This document shows, one piece after another, positions 1 to 7,303 of a DNA stretch of 41,477 bases (position 1 is the stretch's first letter; every line of letters starts with the position of its first letter). The stretch is from a virus, in the IMG/VR virus record IMGVR_UViG_3300050821_006051, positions 1-41,477 of that record; one strand, given 5' to 3'. Made by a program: the position numbers and the translations under genes. A model generated the notes under the pieces. It saw nothing but the letters and a program-made list of their open reading frames with translations. It searched no databases and was not told where the DNA came from.

Positions 1-93
1 GCGGCGGGGGCGGCGGCGGCGGGGTCGGCGGCGGGGTCGGCGGCGCGGTCGGCGGCGCGGTCGGCGGAGTCGGCGGCGTGGTCGGCGGCCTAC
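1..93 (+). repeat. GCG/TCG-rich coding tandem repeat (left end)
   Basis: Very GC-rich degenerate tandem repeat built on GGCGGCGNGGTC-type units, encoding Ala-Ala-X-Ser. It matches the repeat at 41384-41477 and marks the assembly junction. The base composition is far from that of the rest of the genome. Confidence 0.85.
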
Positions 94-141
94 GATAATT
101 TTGCTGACGAATTAATAAAAATCCTAAAGGGAACAAAATGA
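1..141 (+). CDS. C-terminal part of Ala/Ser-repeat protein (continues from 41084)
   Basis: Frame 1 is open from the first base and stops at 139-141, overlapping the ATG of the next gene. It encodes repeats of the type Ala-Ala-Arg/Gly/Glu/Trp-Ser followed by a unique tail (YDNFADELIKILKGTK). The same repeats end the gene that starts at 41084, so this is the far end of one gene split by opening a circular or redundant sequence. Joining the two ends directly does not keep the frame (394 + 141 bases), so the true repeat number is uncertain and some repeat was probably collapsed or truncated. A 24-base stretch is shared by both ends. Repeats of this kind are known in small phage proteins, some labelled 'putative immunity protein'. 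No function is proposed. Confidence 0.75.
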   Translation, partial: AAGAAAAGSAAGSAARSAARSAESAAWSAAYDNFADELIKILKGTK

Positions 142-1232
142 ATCTTGAAATCCATTGTTCAGTACTAGCTCGCCCTATGGTTTGTGCGGGATCTCTTTTC
201 TTCACCGACCTTATCCCTGATGAGTCCTCACCTCCAGCAATGGAGGGGACTGCGTTTGGTGAGTACGCAGAGAAACTTCTCACCTGCCAACCAATCGGCA
301 CGCACGCTAAAAATGGTGTCGCATTTGATGAGGACATGAAATTCTATGCGATGCCAATAGTCCAAAACATCGTCGACCGTGCGCAGACTGAAGTCTCATG
401 TGAGCAGAAATGTGATTGGATGACTAGATCTGGAATTTGGATCAGAGGTCAGTCAGACGCTACTTACACGATGGAAGGCAACACACTTTGCATTGATGAC
501 TTCAAATACGGTTGGGGACTTGTCGAGGCTCCCAAGAATTGGCAATTGTTAGGTTATGCAATTGGTGAAGTGATCAGACGTCAGATTGCATTTGAAACCA
601 TTAGAATGAGAATCTTTCAACCACGTCCGCACCACGAAGACGGACCAATTAGAGAATGGATTATTTCTTATGCGGAACTCCTTGGCTTCAAAGAAGAAAT
701 CGAAGCGCGCATGGACCAAATCAAAGCGGGAGAAAAATCTCTCGTCACCGGTCCTAAATGCAAATATTGTCCTGCGGCAGCTAGACATTGCCCTGCTCTC
801 AGTAAATCGTTCTATCGCGGAGTCGAAATCGCACATGAATTCATGCAAGACAATATCGACGAAAAAGAATTGTCATTCCAACTTGATCTTGTTGCGCGAG
901 TTACTGAGATTCTTAAAATCAAATCGGACTCTCTTACTGCACTAGCGGTCGATCGTATAAAGCAGGGGAAAATTATCCCCAATTACGTCAGTGAAGCTAA
1001 ATTAGGAGACAGAAAGTGGAAGAGCGGAATAACACCTGATGCAATCAAAGCGATGACTGGCAAGAATGTCATGCGTGAGGAGATGTTAAGTCCTGCACAG
1101 GCCGAGAAAGTCGGCGTACCAAAGGAGTTTATCGCAGCGCTGGTAGATAGGCACTTCGTTGGAAATAAGGTTTGTCGCAAAGATAGTACTAAACTTGGAA
1201 ACGCCATATTTGGCGGGGAGCAACCGAAATGA
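138..1232 (+). CDS. DUF2800/Cas4-like PD-(D/E)XK nuclease
   Basis: A 364-residue protein resembling the DUF2800 family of phage nucleases related to RecB/Cas4. The core motif is visible as DDFKYGWG followed by VEAPKNWQLLGYA (about residues 118-140), fitting the Asp...Asp-X-Lys and downstream Gln-X-X-X-Tyr motifs of this fold. Near residue 213 there is a Cys cluster (CKYCPAAARHC) typical of the 4Fe-4S or Zn site of Cas4-like nucleases. It probably processes DNA ends during replication or recombination. The start has a good ribosome site (AAAGGG, 6 bases before the ATG) and overlaps the stop of the preceding repeat gene. The 3' end overlaps the next gene by ATGA. Next to a DUF2815-like gene, as is common in phages. 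Confidence 0.8.
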   Translation: MNLEIHCSVLARPMVCAGSLFFTDLIPDESSPPAMEGTAFGEYAEKLLTCQPIGTHAKNGVAFDEDMKFYAMPIVQNIVDRAQTEVSCEQKCDWMTRSGIWIRGQSDATYTMEGNTLCIDDFKYGWGLVEAPKNWQLLGYAIGEVIRRQIAFETIRMRIFQPRPHHEDGPIREWIISYAELLGFKEEIEARMDQIKAGEKSLVTGPKCKYCPAAARHCPALSKSFYRGVEIAHEFMQDNIDEKELSFQLDLVARVTEILKIKSDSLTALAVDRIKQGKIIPNYVSEAKLGDRKWKSGITPDAIKAMTGKNVMREEMLSPAQAEKVGVPKEFIAALVDRHFVGNKVCRKDSTKLGNAIFGGEQPK

Positions 1233-1474
1233 GTAGATTTGATTATGTGAAATACGACGATCGCGCGATGAAAGATCAAGAAAATGCAAAGCATCTTGTC
1301 GCGCGATTAGAGCAAACAATCAATGCAGTTGAAAGTAAAGAAGCCGGGAGAGCTAAATCTCTCGCTTTGACTAAACTAGAAGAATGCTACATGTGGATCG
1401 GTAAAGCCGTTCGCGATGATCAAATCGCTCGCAACGGGACTGCATCGCTCCAAGAAGAAAGAAGGAACTCATGA
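1229..1474 (+). CDS. Acb2/Tad1-type hairpin protein, candidate anti-CBASS sponge
   Basis: An 81-residue protein whose C-terminal half (AKSLALTKLEECYMWIGKAV at about residues 43-62, followed by RDDQIARNG) closely resembles the conserved helix of the Acb2 (DUF7681) family, in which RxxSLALTKLEEAxMW is the hallmark. Acb2 proteins bind cyclic di- and trinucleotides and block CBASS defence. The two predicted helices of a helical hairpin (about residues 15-35 and 42-65) are visible. It overlaps both neighbours by ATGA, so it is translated with the nuclease and ssDNA-binding genes. The family assignment is from recognised motif similarity; nucleotide binding is inferred. Confidence 0.65.
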   Translation: MSRFDYVKYDDRAMKDQENAKHLVARLEQTINAVESKEAGRAKSLALTKLEECYMWIGKAVRDDQIARNGTASLQEERRNS

Positions 1475-2418
1475 GTAACGTATCTGAAGGTAAGTCAGTA
1501 ATGGTAACTGGACGAATTGTTTGGACATGTGGACGCACTGTCTTCGATGGCAAATTAAATGTCGATGACCGCACCAAGCTGCCGAAGCTAAACGCTAAAG
1601 GTGAGCAAACGCAGCAGTATGGCTTTGGTCTCGCTGTCGCTAAGACAGAGCTTGCACCGGGTAAGTCTGGTGAGCCTCTGTGGAATGCGATCCATGAGCA
1701 AGCGTTTGTGATTTATCCATCTCGTCAAATGCCTCCAGCGTTCGCTTGGAAGTACAAAGACGGTGATGGAGTGGATCATAACGGTGCACCTTTTAATACC
1801 CGTGAAGGTTACGGCGGTCATTTGATCTTTGCCTGCACCACTGGAATTCCAATAAAATTCTTCCGCTTTGAGAACGGCAATAACATTTTGACCAATGAGG
1901 GAATTAAGTGCGGAGACTATGTCAACGTACAGATAAACGTGGTCGCGCACGCTGCTGTCGGTCAAGGGAAGCCTGGAGTTTACCTCAACCCTAATGCGGT
2001 GCAGTTCCTCGGTTACGGTAAAGAGATTATCAACACTCCCTCTGGAGACCAGCTATTCGGCGTACAAGCTCCACCGCTGCCTCCAGGAGCAAGTGCTACC
2101 CCTTTAGCTCCACAGCCGGGAATGTTGGTGCCTCAAGCTCCTGTTGGTTATGCGGCTCCTCCGCAGCAGCCGACGGGATTTCCTGCTCCGAGTGCTCCAC
2201 AGCAATTCCAAGCACCGCAGGGTTATCCTGGGCCAGGTCCCTCGGCATCACCTGGTAGTCCACCGCCTCCAAGTAATTACGGAGTGATTCCTCCGGCTTT
2301 ACAGCCTCCTACACAGGGTTATGCACAGCCTGGAGTCCCCGCAGGTTATCCGCCAGCGCATCAGAACGGTGCGCCGCAGATGCCCGGAGGTTTCCCGCCT
2401 TATAATCCACCAAGATAA
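1471..2418 (+). CDS. DUF2815-like ssDNA-binding protein with Pro-rich tail
   Basis: A 315-residue protein. Residues 1 to about 190 look like the DUF2815/phage ssDNA-binding group, an OB-type protein commonly encoded beside DUF2800 nucleases. The N-terminal segment with VMVTGRIVWTCGRTVFDGK and the GEPLWNAIHEQA region fit this. Residues from about 195 to the end are low in complexity, rich in Pro, Gln, Gly and Ala, and probably disordered. The tail ends PPYNPPR and lacks the acidic tip of bacterial SSB. It likely coats ssDNA during replication or recombination with the polymerase encoded downstream. The start overlaps the preceding stop (ATGA), with AAGGAA upstream. Confidence 0.65.
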   Translation: MSNVSEGKSVMVTGRIVWTCGRTVFDGKLNVDDRTKLPKLNAKGEQTQQYGFGLAVAKTELAPGKSGEPLWNAIHEQAFVIYPSRQMPPAFAWKYKDGDGVDHNGAPFNTREGYGGHLIFACTTGIPIKFFRFENGNNILTNEGIKCGDYVNVQINVVAHAAVGQGKPGVYLNPNAVQFLGYGKEIINTPSGDQLFGVQAPPLPPGASATPLAPQPGMLVPQAPVGYAAPPQQPTGFPAPSAPQQFQAPQGYPGPGPSASPGSPPPPSNYGVIPPALQPPTQGYAQPGVPAGYPPAHQNGAPQMPGGFPPYNPPR

Positions 2419-2428
2419 AATGTCCCTA

Positions 2429-2460
2429 GGTGGCGCTTGTGACTGAGCGCTGCCGTTTTA
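2429..2460 (+). terminator. Stem-loop after the ssDNA-binding gene
   Basis: A 9-bp stem (2429-2437 with 2446-2454, two G-U pairs) and an 8-base loop, followed by GTTTT. It lies in the only sizeable gap of this operon, just before the ribosome site of the next gene. The short U run suggests a weak terminator, attenuator or mRNA-stabilising hairpin. Confidence 0.5.
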
Positions 2461-2478
2461 ACCAAGGAAAAACCAATT

Positions 2479-2712
2479 ATGAAAGCTTACATAGCTATCG
2501 AACCTCCAGTGATCATTCTCACCGAGGCGGATTTACAAGAGAGACTTAACAATGCTATCGCATCTGCAAAAACAATAGCTATTGAAGAGTTAGCGTGTGA
2601 TTTGATTTTAGCAGTCGCTTATCAAAACGCTTGGGAAGAATTTGTCGAGTCGTTCCCTGAGGGCTCGCCGATTCGCACAGCATTTGGAAGATTAAAGGTG
2701 CGAGATTTGTGA
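2479..2712 (+). CDS. Small protein before DNA polymerase
   Basis: A 77-residue protein not recognised as any family. It is acidic and mostly helical, with no signal peptide or membrane segment. AAGGA lies upstream in a leader that also carries TTAACCAAGG, a motif repeated in two other leaders of this genome. Its stop overlaps the GTG start of the polymerase gene (GTGA), so the two are probably translated together. Confidence 0.7.
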   Translation: MKAYIAIEPPVIILTEADLQERLNNAIASAKTIAIEELACDLILAVAYQNAWEEFVESFPEGSPIRTAFGRLKVRDL

Positions 2713-4661
2713 ATTTATATCTATGGGATTTGGAAACATTTAATAATTGTTATTACTTCACTGGTAAATTTCAGGGAAGTAATGAACATCAAGTCTATGA
2801 AATTTCAGAGAGAACTAATCAGCGCACCGAGCATTTATCTTGGTTATCCTATTTGCAGAATACCGGCTGTCACATGGTAGGATTCAATTCTCTCAACTTT
2901 GATTATCCAATTTTGCATGAGCTTTTGAACAATCCTTATACTTTTGGTTACACTACGGCTTATTTAATGGCTCAGAAAATCATTGGCTCGCAGTCGTACT
3001 GGCAAAATCCTCATGCTATTCGAATGAGTGATAGACTTATTCCGCAAATTGATTTGGTGAAAGTGAACCATTTTGATAATCCAGCAAGACGCTGCAGTTT
3101 AAAATCTCTTCAGTTCGCAATGCGAAGTGAATCAGTTGAAGATCTCCCTTATGATCCAAATATTCCACTTACTTATGATCAGATGGACAATCTTCGTGCC
3201 TACAACTTGCACGACGTGACTGAGACTGAGAAATTCCTCGGCAAGTGTCGCTCGCAAATCAACCTTCGCAAAGAGCTTCTCGACCAAGGTATTCTCTCAG
3301 GCGACGTGTTGAACTTCTCCGATGTTAAGATCGGCACAGAGTACCTCATTCGCAAAATTGGCAGAGCGAAATGTTTCGTTAAAGGCTCAACGCCAAGACA
3401 AACCCAAAGACAGTCCGTGGAGTTTAAAAATGTTATTCTTCCTAAAATCTCTTTTCGCACCGAGCCGTTTGAACAAGTCCTCGATTGGTTTAAGTCCCAA
3501 ACTTTATGGATCGGTAAGGAAGAAAAACCCAAGCTTGAAGCAAAACTTGCTGGTCTTGAATTCACATTTGGTCTCGGTGGATGTCACTCCTCTGTTGAAA
3601 ATAAACGATATGTCTCGACTGACACGCACGTTATCAAAGACATTGACGTCTCAGGAATGTACGTCGCGATTGCCGTCGCCAATGGTTTTTACCCGGAACA
3701 TCTCGGTCAGGATTTCACAATAGCCTACAAAGGTCTTCAGACCGATCGCAAGCAGTACGCTAAAGGTACTGTGATGAATTTGGTTTTGAAATTAGCAGGG
3801 AATGGTGTTTTTGGAAATAGCAATAATTCTTTCTCCCCGTTCTATGATCCGAAATACCAACTTTCTGTTACTCTCAATGGGCAGCTCCAGCTCCTTCAAT
3901 TGGTTGAAGTCTTGTCCCTCATCCCAGGTGTCGAAATTATTCAAGCCAACACCGACGGCATCACCGCATTGGTTCCTCGTGAACTCGAACATTTCTTTAA
4001 TCTATGGAAAAGTGAGTGGGAAATTGGAACTGGACTCAAACTTGAAGAAGTGGAGTATTCAACTGTCTGGCAGTCAGACGTAAATAATTTCTTGGCTATT
4101 GACAGCAAAGGGAACATAAAGCGCAAGGGTCGCTATTGGTATCCAATCACCGAAGACGACATGCACGGCGGCTCTGGCTCTAATTGGAACAAAGATTTCT
4201 CCAATATGTCAGCGCAAAAAGGTATCGAACAATGCCTTTTGACTGGTATCGCACCGGAAGACATTGTCTATTTAATCACCGATCCATTTGATTTTATGTT
4301 GCGATACAAAACTCCGTCTGGTTCTAAGGTCTTCATTGGCGAATATGAAATGTCTAAGACGGTTAGATATTACGTCTCTACCGAAGGTCAACCAATGAAG
4401 AAAATCACACCGGCTAAAGGTGTTGGTTTTAAGAGAAAGGCTAAACTCACCGACGCGTATTATGACAGCATTCTAGCTACGATACAAGACGGCGCCTGGG
4501 ACAGTAGGATACACACCAAAAATAAATCAGTCTATGAAGAAACAACGACATCAATTGAAAGCGGACGTCTAGTTAGGTGTTGCAATCATGCAGACGATTT
4601 TAATTGGCGTGACGTCGATTTTGATTTTTACGCGAAAGAGATTAGGAAATTATTGATATGA
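2709..4661 (+). CDS. Family B DNA polymerase with 3'-5' exonuclease
   Basis: A 650-residue replicative polymerase. The exonuclease domain shows Exo I (WDLETF, Asp7 and Glu9), Exo II (GFNSLNFDYPIL, Asp65) and Exo III (YNLHD, Tyr165 and Asp169), a DEDDy arrangement. The polymerase part shows motif A (DIDVSGMY, Asp313), motif B (KLAGNGVFGNSNN, Lys361) and motif C (NTDGI, Asp416), followed by KRKGRYW near 471. NTDG in place of the usual DTDS is typical of one group of phage family B enzymes. The GTG start overlaps the previous stop. No helicase, primase or sliding clamp gene was recognised, so the enzyme must borrow host factors or use unrecognised ones. Confidence 0.92.
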   Translation: MNLYLWDLETFNNCYYFTGKFQGSNEHQVYEISERTNQRTEHLSWLSYLQNTGCHMVGFNSLNFDYPILHELLNNPYTFGYTTAYLMAQKIIGSQSYWQNPHAIRMSDRLIPQIDLVKVNHFDNPARRCSLKSLQFAMRSESVEDLPYDPNIPLTYDQMDNLRAYNLHDVTETEKFLGKCRSQINLRKELLDQGILSGDVLNFSDVKIGTEYLIRKIGRAKCFVKGSTPRQTQRQSVEFKNVILPKISFRTEPFEQVLDWFKSQTLWIGKEEKPKLEAKLAGLEFTFGLGGCHSSVENKRYVSTDTHVIKDIDVSGMYVAIAVANGFYPEHLGQDFTIAYKGLQTDRKQYAKGTVMNLVLKLAGNGVFGNSNNSFSPFYDPKYQLSVTLNGQLQLLQLVEVLSLIPGVEIIQANTDGITALVPRELEHFFNLWKSEWEIGTGLKLEEVEYSTVWQSDVNNFLAIDSKGNIKRKGRYWYPITEDDMHGGSGSNWNKDFSNMSAQKGIEQCLLTGIAPEDIVYLITDPFDFMLRYKTPSGSKVFIGEYEMSKTVRYYVSTEGQPMKKITPAKGVGFKRKAKLTDAYYDSILATIQDGAWDSRIHTKNKSVYEETTTSIESGRLVRCCNHADDFNWRDVDFDFYAKEIRKLLI

Positions 4662-4906
4662 AAAATATGTTTAGTCCTACGGAAATGAAAGTGTTAAAAA
4701 TCCTCGGTCGAAAGAAAATGACGATCTCAGAGATCACGACTAAGTTGTGCGGTAAACATAAAAAGTCAATCAACGCTGGCAATATCGTCGCTTACTTTAT
4801 TAGACGTATCAATATGAAATGTAAGTTCCATAAATTAGATTGGTTTTTAAACGGCAAAGGTGCCGGGCGTTTAGGACGCACGGTCTGGAGGAGTAAGAAA
4901 GTATGA
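4658..4906 (+). CDS. Small winged-helix DNA-binding protein
   Basis: An 82-residue basic protein. Residues 5-60 (SPTEMKVLKILGRKKMTISEITTKL, then a basic helix around NIVAYFIRRI) have the pattern of a winged helix-turn-helix domain. It overlaps the polymerase and HU genes by ATGA at each end, so it belongs to the replication operon. It may be a transcription factor or an accessory DNA-binding protein. It is one of the few candidates for the protein that reads the operator motifs at 39056-39533. Confidence 0.65.
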   Translation: MKNMFSPTEMKVLKILGRKKMTISEITTKLCGKHKKSINAGNIVAYFIRRINMKCKFHKLDWFLNGKGAGRLGRTVWRSKKV

Positions 4907-5175
4907 ATAAGCAACAGTTGATCAATTTATTAAGCGATGCGGAGTCTACCACTAAAGCAGATGCAGAGCGAATGTTAAACTCTGTTCTCACTCTTATTAC
5001 GAGTGTCATAGCTTCTGGTGAAGAAATGAAACTCATTGGTTTTGGCACGTTTATCAGAGCTAAACGTAAGGCTCGCAATGGTAGGAATCCAAAGACTGGT
5101 GAACCGATGAAAATAGAAGCGTGCTATTATCCAAAATTCAGACCAGGTGAGAAATTTAAGGAAATTGTGAAATGA
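4903..5175 (+). CDS. HU/IHF-family DNA-binding protein
   Basis: A 90-residue protein with the full HU/IHF fold. The N-terminal helices (MNKQQLINLLSDAESTTKAD) are followed by the conserved IGFGTF turn and an arm with ARNGRNPKTGEPMKIEA, near the usual GRNPxTGE signature. HU proteins bend and compact DNA and assist replication initiation, recombination or packaging. The length is normal for the family. ATGA overlaps on both sides show coupling with the winged-helix gene and the membrane protein gene. Confidence 0.93.
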   Translation: MNKQQLINLLSDAESTTKADAERMLNSVLTLITSVIASGEEMKLIGFGTFIRAKRKARNGRNPKTGEPMKIEACYYPKFRPGEKFKEIVK

Positions 5176-6137
5176 TGGATGGCTCGCGTGATCTACAGCT
5201 TTTAATCTGCGGTCTTCTCTTTGCTATTATCATCCCGTTCTTTAGCAAAGTTCCGAAGGCGCTGTTGATCCCGCTCCTTTACTTCACGGTGCACGCGGCT
5301 TGGTTTGCGTTTAACCGTGATGCATTTGACCAAGACATCAATCCAATAACAAGACTCTCGATGCACATTAACGCACTGGAAGTCTTTGTCATGCTGATTT
5401 GTTTCCCTTTATTTATCTCACGTTTACCAATACTCATGAAGGCTTTCGTTCTCGGTGGAATTTATTGCATGATGCTCTTTGACTCAGCTCTTTTTGCATT
5501 TGGTCGCGGCGGTGTTTTATTTACTTGGCCTACATTCGAGTGTGCAATGATGGCTTGTTTCATTCCAGTGGTCTTTAGAGTGCGCTGGAAGCTGGCGGTT
5601 CCACTTCTCATTCCAATTATCGGACTGCACGCACTCACCGCCGCGACCTGCGCTCTTGTTGGGATGAGCACTTACCTTAAAAAGCGTTGGGCGGTTATTT
5701 TCATCCCTGTGATTTTAACTGTGTTGTTCATCATAAAGCCGTTCTTCACTTTAGCGTTAAGCGAGCGTTGGGAGATGTGGACCCAGTATTTCAATTGGTT
5801 CTCAATGATCCCTCATGCTTGGCTGACTGGTGTTGGACCGGGGTCATTTGAGGAATTAGGGCCATTGTTTAGAAGTGCGACGGCGCACCAATACGTGCTG
5901 ATGCACAATGATTATTTGCAGATTTTATTTGAAACTGGTGTCCCAGGACTCTTGATGTTCTTATGGGTTTGCGGATATTTATTATGGGCGACAAGGTTAA
6001 AGCTTGTTTACTTCTCTTCTCTCGTTGCCGTAATGCTTTGCATGTTGACGTATTTCCCCTTGCATTTCTTCACAAGCCAATTAATGTTACTTTTTTTAAT
6101 TGACGAGAGTTTATACAATGACCCAATTATTGATTGA
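5172..6137 (+). CDS. O-antigen ligase/polymerase-like membrane protein (Wzy_C/WaaL family)
   Basis: A 321-residue integral membrane protein with about nine to ten hydrophobic segments. The C-terminal half holds the family signature in order: SERWEMW (about 197-203), GVGPGSFEE (220-228), HNDYLQILFETGVPGL (245-260) and further membrane segments. These match the Wzy_C domain of O-antigen ligases and polymerases, including the conserved Arg and the periplasmic His. It would act in the inner membrane on undecaprenyl-linked glycans. It is shorter than usual cellular WaaL proteins (about 400 residues). In a phage it may alter the LPS of the infected cell and so exclude related phages. It overlaps the HU gene (ATGA) and the phosphatase gene. 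Confidence 0.82.
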   Translation: MMDGSRDLQLLICGLLFAIIIPFFSKVPKALLIPLLYFTVHAAWFAFNRDAFDQDINPITRLSMHINALEVFVMLICFPLFISRLPILMKAFVLGGIYCMMLFDSALFAFGRGGVLFTWPTFECAMMACFIPVVFRVRWKLAVPLLIPIIGLHALTAATCALVGMSTYLKKRWAVIFIPVILTVLFIIKPFFTLALSERWEMWTQYFNWFSMIPHAWLTGVGPGSFEELGPLFRSATAHQYVLMHNDYLQILFETGVPGLLMFLWVCGYLLWATRLKLVYFSSLVAVMLCMLTYFPLHFFTSQLMLLFLIDESLYNDPIID

Positions 6138-6561
6138 AATAGACGGCTCTGGACACACTCTAAGTCGTGGACCAAGACCTCGCACTAGTGACGACTTTGC
6201 TTCAATTAAAGCTGAGACGATTATCAACCTTGAAAAGGGATGGTTTGAATTCCTGCACGGAAGATCTTATCAAGAAGATATTTGGTGTGAGAAGAGAGGT
6301 AAGTCCATCTTTCATCTGCCGTTGAGTACCTTCCACGCTCCTACAGAATTTGAGGTCAGTGAGTTTTTACGAGGTGTAAGGCTTGCGATGGTTAACGGCT
6401 CGGTTTACTTTCACTGCGAGCACGGAGTGGACCGCACCGGTTTCATGGCCGCAGCGTATCGAATAAGATGTATGGGTTGGGCTAAAGCCGCTGCAGTTAG
6501 AGAGATGTTAGACTGCGGATTTAATATGTTCCTGTACGCGTCGTGGATTGGTAAACTCTAA
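6118..6561 (+). CDS. Cys-based (tyrosine/dual-specificity type) protein phosphatase
   Basis: A 147-residue protein with the phosphatase signature HCEHGVDRTG (His99, Cys100, Arg106), the Cys-X5-Arg P-loop of tyrosine and dual-specificity phosphatases. The segment before it (KSIFHLPLSTF) takes the place of the acid loop but shows no clear WPD-type Asp, so the general acid is uncertain. The size is close to small dual-specificity enzymes. The ATG at 6118 is chosen because it starts the conserved frame and overlaps the membrane protein gene by 20 bases. A substrate cannot be deduced. Position beside the O-antigen ligase-like gene allows a role in control of surface glycans or in a host signalling takeover. 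Confidence 0.85.
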   Translation: MTQLLIEIDGSGHTLSRGPRPRTSDDFASIKAETIINLEKGWFEFLHGRSYQEDIWCEKRGKSIFHLPLSTFHAPTEFEVSEFLRGVRLAMVNGSVYFHCEHGVDRTGFMAAAYRIRCMGWAKAAAVREMLDCGFNMFLYASWIGKL

Positions 6562-6800
6562 TGGAGCGTAAACCTTGGATCAAAATAATTTGTGCTGAGT
6601 GCGGTGTCGAGTACCAACTCCCGCCGTCGACGTATAACACTAGAATTAGAAAAGCTATTACCGGAAAACTTTATTGTTCAATAAAATGCATGGGTAAAGG
6701 AGTCAGTAAACGCCATGAGCAGAGAAGAAAAGATCAAGAAGCGGCGGGACTTTTGGGAAGCCAAGTTTCAGGAGTTCGACGCTCAAATGAAAATCAATAA
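6561..6800 (+). CDS. Small Zn-finger-like protein
   Basis: A 79-residue basic protein with CAEC (about 11-14) and CSIKC (about 39-43), a spacing that suits a small zinc ribbon similar to those near phage HNH proteins. No nuclease residues follow. TAATG overlap with the phosphatase gene. Its 3' part overlaps the next small gene by 86 bases in another frame. Confidence 0.6.
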   Translation: MERKPWIKIICAECGVEYQLPPSTYNTRIRKAITGKLYCSIKCMGKGVSKRHEQRRKDQEAAGLLGSQVSGVRRSNENQ

Positions 6801-6885
6801 CGAAGTTCTCGTGCGCAAAGCTATGAGAGAGGCCATTCAAATGGCCGACAAAGTCCTTGCTCTGAAAGGATCGCGGAAGGAATAG
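6715..6885 (+). CDS. Small charged helical protein
   Basis: A 56-residue protein (MSREEKIKKRRDFWEAKF...ALKGSRKE), highly charged and probably a single long helix. It begins inside the preceding Zn-finger-like gene, with AAAGGAG about 15 bases upstream, and ends at 6883-6885. It has good codon structure but no recognised family. A third reading frame open over this length with a tight junction to the next gene makes it likely to be real. Confidence 0.55.
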   Translation: MSREEKIKKRRDFWEAKFQEFDAQMKINNEVLVRKAMREAIQMADKVLALKGSRKE

Positions 6886-6887
6886 GC

Positions 6888-7061
6888 ATGGAAGACGCAA
6901 TTAAGATATTCAATATTCATAGCGAAGAATCGGCATGGGATTGGATAGCTAAAGCGAATCAAAAAGGCTGGGCGGTTAAATCTATCGTGGCAATTGGAAC
7001 ATCAAGTTTTATTGTTCACATGTCGCGACCACTGACTAAAGCAGCAAAGGGGCAAGAATGA
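6888..7061 (+). CDS. Small protein of unknown function
   Basis: A 57-residue protein starting 2 bases after the preceding stop, with GGAAGGA as ribosome site. The sequence (MEDAIKIFNIHSEESAWDWI...) suggests a compact alpha/beta fold with a central WAVKSIVAIG strand region. It overlaps the next gene by ATGA. No family recognised. Confidence 0.6.
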   Translation: MEDAIKIFNIHSEESAWDWIAKANQKGWAVKSIVAIGTSSFIVHMSRPLTKAAKGQE

Positions 7062-7294
7062 GACTTTCATCGCCAATTTATCGCGCGAAATTATTTCCAA
7101 CAAGGCTCGAATTTATTTGCCCATTCTGCGAAGGCGATGATCAACACAAGGCGGTGATTCGCTTTGGCGCGGGCGGTTGGGAATTTAAGGGGAATGGATT
7201 GGAAGGAATTTCCATCAGACCTAGCTACAAAAGCGAACGCAAAGGCTGTCGATTGCATGTGACAATAACCGATGGCGAAATGATTTTTTCATGA
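7058..7294 (+). CDS. DUF6527-like small protein
   Basis: A 78-residue protein. CPFC near residue 21, a GGWEF segment, SIRPSY and a terminal KGCRLHVTITDGEMIF follow the same order as in the small phage DUF6527 group (CPCG...W...SPS...C-X-H-X-X-I-X-X-G). The Cys and His residues may bind zinc. ATGA overlap with the upstream gene, with AGGGG in front. The family match is by eye and the function of the family is unknown. Confidence 0.6.
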   Translation: MRLSSPIYRAKLFPTRLEFICPFCEGDDQHKAVIRFGAGGWEFKGNGLEGISIRPSYKSERKGCRLHVTITDGEMIFS

Positions 7295-7303
7295 ACAGGC
7301 ATC

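Noticed and set aside
217-224. Second hammerhead core CTGATGAG
   Set aside because: It lies in the nuclease coding frame and no GAAA with fitting stems follows.
3200-4126. Open frames overlapping the DNA polymerase gene
   Set aside because: The polymerase frame holds all catalytic motifs, so these are shadows.
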